The notes under the pieces: model-generated
What the model was told of the DNA's origin: nothing
The model's input: the letters and a program-made list of their open reading frames with translations, nothing else
Databases searched by the model: none
Assembly: GCA_023313575.1 (NCBI GenBank)
Contig: JAJTTP010000025.1
Span: forward strand, 186,001-250,000
Direction: 5' to 3'
DNA from: Eutypella sp. D-1
Taxonomy: Eukaryota; Ascomycota; Sordariomycetes; Xylariales; Diatrypaceae
Length of the DNA: 64,000 bases
Part shown: one piece after another, positions 45,991 through 57,053 of the stretch
Position numbering within the stretch: position 1 is the stretch's first letter
How the letters are laid out: every line of letters begins with the position of its first letter
Made by a program: the position numbers and the translations under genes

Positions 45991-47686
45991 ACACCTATCC
46001 TTCCCTCCCTCTCTTTTCTTCTTTTATGATGGATGTTACCATCATGTTACGTAGTATACCAGCTGGCCACCCGAGGGGGTATCGTAAGGTGCATGCGTAG
46101 GATCAATACGAGGTTACATACAGATCCGGGTTGCAGGCTGCTCGCTATTGTGCCTAATAGCTGAGTTACCCGGCGCAGGCGACGGAGGCGGCCAATGACG
46201 AGGCGAACCAAAAAAAAAACAACACAAACAAAAAAACAACGAAGTCCAGACCTCGTGGGCCTAGCCTTGCATCCTCGCGAGCTAGGCGAAGCGCTCCTAC
46301 AACGTTATCGAAGGGATTTCAGGCGTGAACTGCGCTGCCAGAACATCGCCCGGGTAAATCGTCGTCTGCGCATCGCCGGTCCACAGCTTCACACGTGCAA
46401 AAAAAATCAAAATCACTCGTGCCGTCATATGATAAGCTTCTACGCGCCGCGGCCGCCCAAAACAGGTAGAATTCCTGAACTACTCCGGAGCAACAGGCCT
46501 GGGCTCTGTAGCGACGCGGGTCGACCTCGAGTATGGAAACAGGGGAGGATTCCAAGCCAAGCGAGGCGCTTGCGGCCAGATTGGCCGAAGCGGTAACTAG
46601 GACCTACTGCAACTATCGAGAAACGGCCTCAACATCGCAGAAATGAGGGAAAGCAAAAAAGTGCGAGGAAGTAAAACCGGAATAGACTTAATTCTTTATA
46701 GCGGGAATGGCGTTGTCGTGCGCGCCGTCCCGCTCCGGGGCTCGTTAGGCTGGCACCGCTCCGGAGGGCAAAGTAGACCGTGGTGATATATGTAGCAGAT
46801 ATTATACCCTGTAAAGCATCCCTATGATGGGTTGCTATTACCTGCTTCCTAAATGCGGGGGAGCCAAGACAAGGTGTTTATCACGGGTTTTCGTCAGGAC
46901 TGTCACCGGTACTGATTTCTACACATCCGGCGGCCGACAGGGAACACTATATTTTCTGTCGATAGAGTGGACACTGTTGCCAAAATAGAAAAAGATAAAA
47001 ATAAAAATAAAAATTAGTAAGCTGTCCGTAAGTATAGAATGACTAAATAATTCACATTGTCAACAATATGTATTTCTGTATAGTTATTCTATGCTCAGAG
47101 TGTGTTGTTGATCCTTTTGACCCCTGAGAAGAATAGGTACCATAAAGTCTTAATTCTGTGCTGGAGTTGTCTGCTTTTGTCCCTTGACAGGTGGCAGACC
47201 ATTAATCCAGCTGATAGAGACGTGGTTGTACCCCTTTCCGTATCTTTCGTCATCCCGCCCTGTCCCACCTCTAGAGCTGTTTGATATGTACCTCAGCCCT
47301 ATCAACCCCGCAGAACGTTATAAGGTTAGTGGAGAGTTAGCAGCTAATCAATTCCCCCCTTGTCTCCCCCCCTAGGCCTATGCTAACTCAACTCACTACA
47401 ACGCATGTAAACCTCACAGAAGCTTTATTTTTTTCTTATTTTTTTTTTCCAAAGAAGACTTTCTTCATCCCATCCCATCCCATTCCATTCCACCTCAGCC
47501 TCACACTAGCTCCGGGCTTGATACCACCCCACCGTCCCATCAGCGATTTTTGAAGCTGTGGTCCGAAACGACGAACGTGAGGAGGGCGATAGCCTCGAAA
47601 GAAATCCGCTGGGCATTGACCGCCCCCGAACGAAAGGCACGAACGAACGAACGAACAGACGGACGAAGCGAATCACAGAGCTCACG
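45991..47686. other. 1.7-kb intergenic region, divergent
   Basis: Between the secreted protein gene (-) and ATG16 (+). A 43-codon minus-strand frame (46428-46297) reads like coding sequence (LWTGDAQTTIYPGDVLAAQF) and may be a gene fragment. The rest shows no gene. A (GAAC)n run at about 47640-47660 precedes ATG16. Confidence 0.45.
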
Positions 47687-48550
47687 ATGCCTCCTCCTCC
47701 GACGAGTGGTAACAACAGTACCACCCTCACAACCACGACCGGCGCCACGGACTGGCGTGATTCTTACCTGGAGTCCCTGCACGAGTCCGAGCGCAACGAC
47801 CCCGTGAACCGGGACCTGGTAGCCGCGTGCTCGGCGCTCGCGGACCGGGTGGCGGCGTTGGAGGCCGAGAAGGCTGTATTATTACAACAGCAACAACAAC
47901 AACAACAGTCGGATTCACAAGCACAAGCACAACCAACAACGCCCACACCGACAACAAAACCACCACCACCACCAACAGCAACAACAACAGCAACAACAAC
48001 AACAGCAACAAACGACACCCCCCCACCAATAGACCCAGCACAAGCACGCCTCGATCTAGCCGAGGCCCTGCGGTCGCGGGGACAGCTGGAGACGCGACTG
48101 CGGGGTGCAGAAGAAGAAGTGCGGCGTCTGCGTGCGCGCGCGAAGACGGACGAACGACGGGTGCGCGATCTCGTCGCCGAGCGCACCGCCCTCGCCGCCC
48201 GCCTCAAGGACCGGAGCGAGGAGCTTGTCGAGAAGAATAGGATGGTGACTGTGTGTTCCCCTTCACCCCTTTATCCCTTCCCTCGGCGAATTTAACCCCC
48301 ATTAATTTATTATGTGATATGTCTTATACTGATCGATTTTCTTTCTCTTTCTCCCCGCGAAAAACCGCAGAGCTTCCAAGACGAAATAGTAGCCCTGACA
48401 ATGGAGCTCAACGTGACGGAGCAGAAGAGCGCGCGCGTCGCCGCCGAGAACAAGGAGCTCGTCGATCGCTGGATGAAGCGCATGGGCGAGGAGGCCGACG
48501 CCATGAATCTGAATTTGAACTTGAATGGCCGGGAGAACGAGCCTCGCTGA
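47687..48550 (+). CDS. atg16: Autophagy protein Atg16
   Basis: Atg16 dimerises through a coiled coil and binds Atg5, forming the Atg12-Atg5-Atg16 complex that directs Atg8 lipidation at the autophagosome membrane. The first ATG (47687) gives a protein with the Atg5-binding element TDWRDSYLESLHESERNDP near residue 21. A coiled coil follows (ACSALADRVAALEAEKAVLL) and then a low-complexity linker of about 48 residues (poly-Gln, Pro, Thr; about 47885-48030). The main C-terminal coiled coil (ARLDLAEALRSRGQLETRLR onward) ends in the conserved QDEIVALTMELNVTEQKSAR and ELVDRWMKRMGEEADAMN. Two exons: 47687-48244 or -48250 (two in-phase donors, GTGACT and GTGTGT) and 48371-48550, giving 245 or 247 residues. 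Convergent with DOT1. Confidence 0.9.
47885..48030 (+). repeat. CAA/ACA-rich coding repeat in Atg16 linker
   Basis: Runs of CAA (Gln), ACA (Thr) and CCA (Pro) codons interrupt the otherwise G/C-ending codons of the gene, indicating trinucleotide expansion inside the coding sequence. Confidence 0.85.
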
Positions 48551-49714
48551 CGGGGGTGGGTGGGTGAGCAGGTGGGAGTAGAGGTGGGGGAAGGGGAAAG
48601 GGGGGGGGGGTTCCTTTTTCGTTTTTAGAGCCGGGCTGGGTTGGGTCGATGGCCACCTTTACCTTTACCTTTACCTTCACCTTCACCTTACCCTAACCTT
48701 AGACAAGACGAGACGAGACACGACAGACGGTACGAGAGCGACTTTTCGGCATATATACACACTCACATGCGCTGCATATTTATCTATCTATCACACGGGA
48801 ACCTAGCGAGGCGGGAAAAAAAAGGAAACGAGCAAGCGAGGGAGCGAACAGCACTTCATTCTACATACCATACCATACCATACGTGTACATCTATTTACA
48901 TATTTTCATTTTCATACAGACAGCATATTACGGACGGACGGATGGACGGATACGGGGGACATGGCGGGCATACATACATACGTACCATTTCTTCTAATCT
49001 TTTTTTCTATTGATACTCTGATTTTTCTTTTTGCGGCTAGGGGGGAGAGGGAGGGGGGCGTGCAACGCAAGTCAATGCAAGGCAATGCTATAACCGCTAT
49101 GCTATGATGCTGTACTATGCCATGCCGTGCTATGTTATGCTGGTATGCCGTTGTCCAAGAAGGGGGGGGGGGTGGCCAGAGGAGGGGGGTTCGTCGGCAT
49201 CTATCTCCAAGAGAGAACTCTAATACAGATTCTAGAAACATGCGCACGCTGGCACACGGTATGTTGAAACGAGAAAGAAAAGGGGAAAAAAAAAGAAGAA
49301 AAAAATCACCGGAAAATGGGGGCTCCCGTGATGGTTCTCGACATCCCCCCACCCCCCCCCCCCCCAACCCAACACTCCGACAACTCCCCTAGTCTCCCGC
49401 AAAACGCCGGCGTTGGTATCCATCCCGGTGCCGTGCCGAGTCCATCAATCAATATCAATCCAAGGATCTCTCTCGTTTGTCCTCCCCCTGCGTACAATTC
49501 TATACAAAACGTAACAAGAAGAATAAGAAGAAAAAAATGGTACGGGCTTGTTGTGTGTGTGGTGGTCATCGCTGACGTTAACTCTTCTGCTGGTCCTCCT
49601 TCTCCATCTCCCTCCCGCTTTGGCCCGTTACAAAGAAAGAAAGAGATAAATAAATAAAAAGCACTGTTTTCCCCGACAACGTTCTTTTTAGTTTTTGGGG
49701 GGGTTTCGTTTTTT
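48551..49714. other. Intergenic between convergent ATG16 and DOT1
   Basis: Contains G-runs (48600-48610), (ACCTTT/ACCTTC)n at 48655-48694, (CATAC)n at 48868-48885, a degenerate CTATG repeat at 49078-49148 and further G/C homopolymers. No gene is seen; both 3' UTRs should lie here. Confidence 0.55.
48655..48694. repeat. (ACCTTT)n/(ACCTTC)n hexamer tract
   Basis: Three ACCTTT units pass into ACCTTC units and end in CCCTAACC. It is internal and imperfect, so it is not taken as a telomere relic. Confidence 0.75.
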
Positions 49715-51408
49715 TCACTTCTTAGTCGAGATGTAGTACTCGCCCTCGGCAGCGGCCCAGCTGACCCAATTCTCGTGGTAGCGGAAGCGCTGGACGTCGA
49801 GGATGGAGTTGGCGACGTCGTTGATGGCGGTCTTGTTGTCGTGGACGAAGGACTTGAGGGAGATGATCTTGCAGCCGGCCTTGAGGTCGAGGAACATGTT
49901 GATCAGCGCGTCGTTGAGCACTGACGTGAACGCCTTGTTGTTCACCAGCAGAACGTCCGCCTCCTTGAGCACCTCCAGCATCTTCTTGCTCGTCCGGAAG
50001 TCCCCCCGCTCTAGGTGCACTCGCCCTGGCGACACCCCCCAGAGCAGACACCGCGCCCGGAACTCCTTCTCCTGCGCCTCGGCGAGGTTGCACGGGTTCT
50101 CCATCATCTCGCACCCGTAGCTCCGGCAGCCGACCTCGAGCGCCGCCTGCAGCACGACGTTGCCCACCCCGGAACCGAGATCGACGAAGACCTTGTCGGA
50201 CGTCAGGCCTGTCTGCTCGAACATCTTGGTGATGAAGGGGTGTAGGAGCTCGCCGTACACGTTGTCGCTGCCCATCTCGTACTTGGAGAGGATCTCGACC
50301 TTGGGGGCGACGGTGCGGTCGTACACCTGGTCGAGGATGAAGGCGACGAGGTCGGAGGGTAGGTGGTGGGATTTGTCGAGGTTCTTGGCCACGGCACCGC
50401 TGGTGATCAGCGCCCGCAGGCTCTTGTTGTAGTTATCTAGCGCCGTCTTGAACGCGCTCATGTCCCGGTATTTCTCGCTTATGGCGCGCTCCATCTGTCT
50501 CCGGAAGCTCGTGTGGTGGTCGATGAAGGGCTTCGCCTCCTCCTCGGTTAGGTAGGTGTCGGCGACATGACGTACGACCGTGAGGATATCTTTGACGGCG
50601 TCGATCTTATCTTTCTTCCACACCAGCTCGTATCTGTGATTGACATGAAGGTTAGCAACTACGTTTCGTGCGTGATAAGGATACGAAGCTGAATAAGTGT
50701 AGGACTAGTAGTATTCGTGGCGACAGGGGGCATGATGCGCCTCGGTAAGCCTAATTAGTTCCACGATGGTGGGGCGACCCACCTCTCAGGTTTGCAGCGC
50801 GACGGATATTGTAACTCGACGGCGACCTCATCGTCCTGGGCGCCGAGGATGGGCGGGCAGCCAGTCGCGACGGAGGCAATATCGGCGGCGTGGATGATAT
50901 GGGAGTCTCTTTCCTCGTCGCCGAATGCCTTCTTGTGGCGCAGCTTGCGGTTGACGTCAACGGAGGCGCTGCGGCGCAGGCGCTTGTTACGGGTGCTGAA
51001 GGGGTCGTCATCATCGTCGCCGTCGTCGTCAGAGCTATCGCCAAACGCGGGTGAATCCCGTGGTGTTCCGACGCCGAAACTGAAGGCCGCGCCGCCCGTC
51101 TTCTTTCGCTTGGTGCCGCTGCTGCCCCCACGTATCCGTTCATCGGCCGAGGAGGGGTAAGGCGACGCGCTCTTCATGCGCGACGAGGTGCCGGGACCGG
51201 TGCCATTTTTCAGGCCGCGCGGGGTCGGGGACAGCGTCCTAGAGTATTTGCCGTTATTGTTGCCGCTGCTTGAGGGATGGCTCGTGGGGCGCGCTCTATT
51301 GATACTGCTGCTACTGCTGCCATTCTGTTTCTGGGGCACGATGACCTTCTCTACACGAATCGTCTGCGTCGCGGGCTTGATCTTAGACTTCTGCCCTAGG
51401 ATACCCAT
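49715..51408 (-). CDS. dot1: Histone H3 lysine-79 methyltransferase Dot1
   Basis: Dot1 methylates H3 K79 in nucleosomes without a SET domain and acts in silencing, DNA-damage signalling and transcription. Two exons (51408-50783, 50633-49715; 149-nt intron) join to 514 residues. Residues 1-208 are disordered, Ser/Pro/Lys-rich, with basic patches ([16 protein letters not shown]) suited to nuclear import and nucleosome binding. The catalytic fold follows. [16 protein letters not shown] precedes the SAM-binding motif [11 protein letters not shown] (357-367), then [14 protein letters not shown], the LERGDF segment, the NNKAF motif (Asn/Phe pocket), and CKIISLKSF. All key Dot1 motifs are present, so the enzyme should be active. 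The protein ends at EYYISTKK. Convergent with ATG16. Confidence 0.95.
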
Positions 51409-52813
51409 GGCCGAGCACGTGGTGACGGACGGGTATATACCCGTCGGTGCGGTCTGAGATAAAGTAAAAATTTTGCTGGATGAAGTTTTCTACCCTATGC
51501 CTTGCATTTAGGCTTCAGCACCATCCAAGAATGATAGAGAGAGTGTGTGGGCACGATCTGTCGCAAGGATGAATCCTTTTTTTTTTTTGGACGCGTGGGG
51601 GAGGGGCAGTCAGTCCGAGTCTGCTCGTAGAAGAGGCTGGATTCTTAACTAAATATGCCAGACAGATAGATTTCAAGGAATATTGAGCAAACTGATTAAA
51701 CGGTTGTGTCTAGTGAATGTATCGGTGGCAGCACAAGTAGAGGGAGGTGGGGGTGGAATAATGCTGGAGAGAGAAAGAGGACGCGGTATAACCAACAAGA
51801 GATTAAAAAAGTTTCTACAAAGAAGTTATTTAGGCAGACAATGTATGTAACGCCACCAAAAAATGGCAATCGAAGGAGTGTAAAGTCGCTTGAGAGAGAG
51901 AATGCGGGATTACAGCATATGAATAATTCTCTTAACGCTCCAAAATTAATATCGGAATAATTCTTTGCTATGCAAGTAGACAACGGGAGGATATGGGATG
52001 AAATAGTGTAAAAGTGGGAAGAACCTGGAAGAAGGGAAAAAAGGGAAAGGCGACTAGTCTCATGATATGTACAAGGTACCTACATACTCAGGCTATTACA
52101 GTAGGTACCTAAGTACGGAGTGTCATTGTTAAGCCTGCTTGCCTGTTTGCCTGCTGGGCCTGCGAGGCTTCCAGAAAACTACCAAACTGACCATAATTAC
52201 CTACGTATGTACCTAAGTACCAAGGCAGAGATACCTAAGCGTAAGTCGGGAAGGGGTCCACGGGTCCGATGCAGGTTGGCACGCCTTGTATGTACAATCC
52301 TCCCAGGGCTGCATCGTATGTAACTACCTGTTTGTACTGCCAAGACAGCGTGGCAGCAAGGCGTGGTACGCTTCCAGAGTGGCAAAAGAATGGGGCTATG
52401 TCTCACAAGTGATTGGCCACAAACCGATGGAGTCATGCCACCAAAAAAGCCCCAATAGCCCGGCCCCAAGTCCCGGCAGGAAGACCACCCCGGCAGCCCC
52501 GGCTTGCCCGCTGCCTGTTGTCCGCTCCAGCCCGCTTCTGCGTGCGTAGATAGGACTCAAGTGAGAGATTGATAATCACTTTCCAGTAACATAATTTCTC
52601 GGCCGGTAAGATGTGCTGAAGTCGAAGTCGGAGTTAGTGTTAGCTAGGCGCAAATGCATTCATTATTGACTCACTCATGCTAAAGTAAAATATGGACCTA
52701 TACCTTCATGATTTCTGCCCTCTCCTATTCTCTCACCAGCTACTCATTCTTCAAACTCCGTACCACATTCGCTAGTCCTACCAATTCTATCGAGCAGTAC
52801 AATTCTACATCCA
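51409..52813. other. 1.4-kb intergenic region
   Basis: No gene is recognised. TACCTA/TAGGTACCTA motifs cluster at 52073-52130 and 52199-52235. A T-run lies at 51568-51579. The open frames at 51706-51960 and 52286-52549 show no coding features. Confidence 0.5.
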
Positions 52814-53547
52814 TCATGCAGCATTAGCTTCTTCCATCATCCGGGCAAACCTTCTGCTAAACTCCTCCTGCTTCCTGATCACTTCCCGCTCCTCCTCATT
52901 CGGCGGCCGGGGTGCCCAGTACGGACAACCTTCATCGAGATACCCACCCAGCATCTGGTTCGGCGATCCCTGCTCCGCCAAGCCGCTCATGAGGACCATC
53001 TTCCGGGCCTCCGCGTGCGTGTCGGGGACGCCGTCGATCCCGAAGAGAATCCGGGAGTTGTCGGGGTTGTCTTGGCCCGTTACCACAAGCCGACGCATAG
53101 GATACCTATCGGCGAGTTGAACATTTTTTTTATTGGCCCATGTTTTGTTCTAGATTGATAGGGGCTTGTCATTTATATATATATGCCTTACATTAATCCG
53201 GCCTTATAACCCATGGGGCTTCCCCTGGGGAGGTCCAGCCCGAGCGAGGCCGCCAGGGAGCGTGCATCGGCGTTTTTGTGGGCTTGGTTGACCCAAAAAT
53301 GAAAGCCCGACAATTGCGGCAGCGGTGGCGACGAGTCTTCGCTTCGAGGGATGCCCGACCCCATTGCTGCTGACTGCTCCTCATCGTTGATGGCACGGAT
53401 GAGTTTCTTTAGTCTGTCCTCCGATACCTGCCACTGATGCTCCTCCTTGAGGATCTGGCGGATTTTGGCCCGTCCCAGTCCGGGCTGGCCCAGGCGTATC
53501 TTACGTATAGCCTCTAGGAGCTCACCATCCGAAAGATTGGAGGCCAT
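52814..53547 (-). CDS. Unknown 215-residue protein, two exons
   Basis: Two frames that look separate join through an 86-nt intron (exons 53547-53192 and 53105-52814; donor GTAAGG, acceptor GATAG) to 215 residues. The N-terminal 50 residues (SDGELLEAIRKIRLGQPGLG, then RAKIRQILKEEHQW and SEDRLKKLIRAIND) look like a small three-helix unit seen at the N-terminus of several fungal proteins of unknown role. The middle has HFWVNQAHKNADARSLAASL. The C-terminal half includes ILFGIDGVPDTHAEARKMVL and YWAPRPPNEEEREVIRKQEE and ends in a charged helix (FSRRFARMMEEANAA). There is no signal peptide or TM. No function can be assigned. Confidence 0.7.
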
Positions 53548-54351
53548 GATTATCTAGTGTTTGTCGGTAAAATCTTGGTTCGAAAGATTGCGGGTGCTTT
53601 TAAGTGACTAGGTAAGTTGTACCAAAAGCTGTTGGGCTTCTGGGAGGCTATTTACGAGACAGGTAGTGAGTGAAACTATGTAGTAATGAGAATCATGGAG
53701 ATTCAACTAAATCCTTAATTACTTAATTATGTGGCTGTCCCCTTGGGTGGCTATCTCCATGTGGCTGGTCTCCATCCTGGCGAATAGGGGGTCCGAAATG
53801 TATCAGTCCCATGCGGCCATTGCGACCTGGCTAGCACTGACTAGGAAACAGCTATGTTGACATGTGGACGGCTCCTTCCAGAATATTGAAGCATGTGTTT
53901 TATATTCTTAATACCCTCGCGCCATACAGGTGAGGGGTTAAAGTTATCTGTAGCGAACCGCTTCCAGCGTGTATCTAATATCAGCGGTAACCTACATAGG
54001 TAGTACTGATGGGTGTGCTGCAGAAGGCCGAGAAAGAACTTGATATTCACCAAGCGGGCAATGCGAGGGAAAAGGGGCGCGACGAGATATTAGAATTATC
54101 ATTGTGCTCTAACTGATTGAGCTTAAAGCTGTCTACGTCTATAATCTATAACCACACTTCCCGTCCTCCACTGCTATCCGGTACGGTACACCTCCAACAT
54201 CCTCTCCCCACGATCAGGCATCGTCTTATATCAAGCTAAGAAGTATATTAGTATCAATGAATGCATGATAACAGAGTCTGCGAAGCTAAGGACCAGGCAG
54301 GATGTACTTACACCATCAATCAACCAACGCCGAAGATTTCCGGAGTGGAAC
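53548..54351. other. Intergenic, 0.8 kb
   Basis: Spacer between two minus-strand genes. No gene is seen. Confidence 0.5.
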
Positions 54352-54684
54352 TTAAGGCTTATCAGCGCGAACGAAGGCGCTCTTCCAGTGCTCGCCGGTG
54401 CGGACGTCATGGCAGCCCGGGGTATGGCTGAAGGCCTCGAGACCGCCATCACCACCGCAGTTCGTCTCCTCCGAGTAGAACTGGACGAAGACCTCCTTGC
54501 AATCGCCCTTGATCTCGAGGGAGTGGCGGCCCTCCGCAAGGAAGCAGCGACCACCATCGGGAACCCGGCCCTCGACGCCGACGTCGCCCTTGCAGCCGAA
54601 GTCGGAGTACGCCGTGAAGGTGCAGCCGGCGGCCACGGTGGTGGCGCCCATGATGGCTAGGAAGGCGGCGGTAGAGAACTGCAT
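54352..54684 (-). CDS. Small secreted cysteine-rich protein (effector-like)
   Basis: A single-exon 110-residue protein. Residues 1-19 (MQFSTAAFLAIMGATTVAA) form a signal peptide cut before GCTF. The mature part of about 91 residues has six cysteines (GCTF, GCKG, RCFL, DCKE, NCGG, GCHD) and many Gly, Asp and Glu, consistent with three disulfides. This is typical of fungal small secreted proteins, including candidate effectors and antimicrobial-type folds. No family is recognised. A TATAAAG lies about 150 bases upstream (54833-54839). Confidence 0.75.
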   Translation of the reverse strand: MQFSTAAFLAIMGATTVAAGCTFTAYSDFGCKGDVGVEGRVPDGGRCFLAEGRHSLEIKGDCKEVFVQFYSEETNCGGDGGLEAFSHTPGCHDVRTGEHWKSAFVRADKP

Positions 54685-54832
54685 TTTTTAGATCGTGGGT
54701 GAAGTTGAAAAGGGGGGTTGGCGTTGTCGGTGGATGTGTGCCGAGGGAGTGGTGGACTGAGTTGTGAAGAGACTGGTGTTGCTGGTGAGGAGAAGAGGAG
54801 AATACCAGTTTCCCAGGGCGACTGATGCTCTC

Positions 54833-54839
54833 CTTTATA
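54833..54839 (-). promoter_or_regulatory. TATA box of the cysteine-rich protein gene
   Basis: TATAAAG on the minus strand about 150 bases before the start at 54684. Confidence 0.45.
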
Positions 54840-57053
54840 CTTCAGAAAACCTGCAGCCGAGCCCGACGTACCCCATCTCCAGACACGTCTTGACGTCGTC
54901 GTCTTCGACCTCAAAGTGCTTCCTCTGCCCTGTGCGCGGATCCATCCACCCTCCTCATGAGCCCTAGTCCCTCTAGTCCGTCTCGGCCAGCGGTCGGTCG
55001 TCGTCTGCGTTGCCGTTCGCCGACCGCGAGGACTTGCCTACAGCTCAGCTCACCCCCCCTCAACCCCCCAGGCAGAGCGAACCCAACCGGGCGAGCGAGG
55101 CGTACATGGCTCAGCTCAGCAAGCGACGATCGTTTGATTGGGGCTTTGCCGATCAACTGGTTAGTCGCTTCCTTCGCGCTGCCACGGGCCATGCGGTACT
55201 TTCCGTGCCCCCCCCCCCTCCCTCCGCCCCGGCGGTCAGACACAATTGCGACGAATATAGATTATATACACATTTCCTTCTGGTAACGAACAAGAGACGT
55301 ATAAGTTCTGTCGTCAAGTATTGGTCACCGCCGGCCTCGAAGCTCTTCACGGGACCCCGTTAGGGGGGTCCTGGATATCCTGGAGTACCACCAAGTGTAC
55401 GTAGGCGTCGTACGACCCCTTCGGAGATGTGAGCCGAAACGGGGCTTTATGGAAGCCTGCTGCCTTGCCTACTATGGGTTGATCAAGAACCCACCATCCT
55501 CGCATCAGCCGCATGTCCCGGAGTTTTGGATAGGACGGTATGCGCGGCAGCCAATCTTGGCACGTGACCTTCTTGCCGGATATCCAAGCCCAGAGACGTT
55601 AAGGCGTCCCGTGGGGAAATACTAGGTCCGCCTACGATGGGGAATTCGCCAAGATCCTACTTTCTTCCTGCTCGCTTGTGCTGTGGTCGTATGCCCATAC
55701 AGCCGGGTAATTCAGCCGGCCAACGTAATGATTCAAGATAACTGAGATGGTCAGAGCATTGGACGATCAGGGTGTTCACCGATCAAGGCAGCAGGATTCG
55801 GGCTGTTCATGAGACTCCGGAGAAAAGGGTTTTAGGGATTCGTACTACTCGAAATTCAATCCTCAAAGAATTCGAGGACTCGAGGGTTACAATCCCACGC
55901 GAGATCGTTGGGCCACTGCAAGCTACTATCCCCTTTCACCATACCAAACCACCAAGCGCAGCATTATGCGGATTGGTTTATAGCAATCTGCTCATGGCTG
56001 TCGAGTGATATAGCGGCAACAATCATACCACGGTATCATGAGACCCCTCGATAATAACTTGTTAGCTAGTCTTGGGTCTCAACTGTGATATGGGCACTAG
56101 GTGGGGGCTTATAACGGTAACTTCCTTTTGAAATCGCTGGAATTTGCCGCCTCCGCTACGAAATCGTGCTTCATCGTAAGGTCTTCTAGAAGCTTGAATC
56201 CTGCTGGGAAGTCAAGGACCCTTCATCATACTCTCATCCCGCTTTATCACCTTCCATCAAATCGATAGCTCAATGCAATGACGGACATCATCGATATCGA
56301 GTTCGTTTCATGTCTCTCACCTGGTAGCAAGCTTTTCCTCAGGGTTTCTTGCCTTGCTTTGGATTCCGCCTAACAAAAAACTCGCGACAAGTATATACAC
56401 GATTATCCACACCGGCCGAAGGACTTCCAGTCTATTCAGTTTCACCTATGAAAATATATGTTGCCAAAACACCTTATGGAGGAGAATCTTACCCATTTGA
56501 TAGTAGCGATCTAATTACACACTGAATCCCTTCCAGGTTCCAAGTTTCACTTCATCTTCGGAGGCTATGCATCATGAAAGAAAGCGCCTCGAAGACGAGC
56601 TTTCAAACTCAACCCCTGAACATGCCATGTGCATATTGAACGGTATTGTCTATGACAAGATGGTGATGAAGGATTGATAATGGAAAATGATTGTCGCTCA
56701 TTAGCTACGGGGCCTCTTTCAATTGTAATATTATTCGATTATCAGTTGGCCTAATTATAGACACTCGCTGAATGGTGGCCAATACGCTCTCTAATATCCG
56801 GGTGAGGTCTCTTTGTGCGGCACCGAGAAGTTGTCCGCGTGACCGGAATAGGAAATTGGACGTCTGCACCCTCAAAATTTGCTTTGAGAGTTATCCCGTG
56901 TGGTCGATTACATCGCCTTACAATGGCTCTTTATGTCTGGGTCCTTAATATGGGTAGCCGCCGCGCTGCTGCTATAAAGTGCTTGTCTAAGATGCTGAAA
57001 AAACGATATCCTGGATAAAACTATCAACACTGACCTGCACTCGGTCATACAAT
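54840..57053. other. 2.2-kb intergenic region
   Basis: No gene is called. A C-run lies at about 55209-55219 and a hairpin at 55352-55371 (GGACCCC/GGGGTCC). Several open frames (55010-55363, 55395-55625, 55772-56008) lack recognisable features. Confidence 0.5.

Noticed and set aside
46548..46600. Possible tRNA A-box (TGGCCGAAGCGGTAAC)
   Set aside because: No matching B-box or acceptor stem follows at the right distance.
48655..48694. Telomere-like (ACCTTT)n...CCCTAACC tract
   Set aside because: Only one CCCTAA-like unit. It is internal between two housekeeping genes and imperfect, so an ordinary microsatellite is more likely.
53565..53590. GGTTCGAA resembling a tRNA T-loop
   Set aside because: The flanking bases do not make a T-stem in the canonical register and no D-arm or anticodon arm is upstream.
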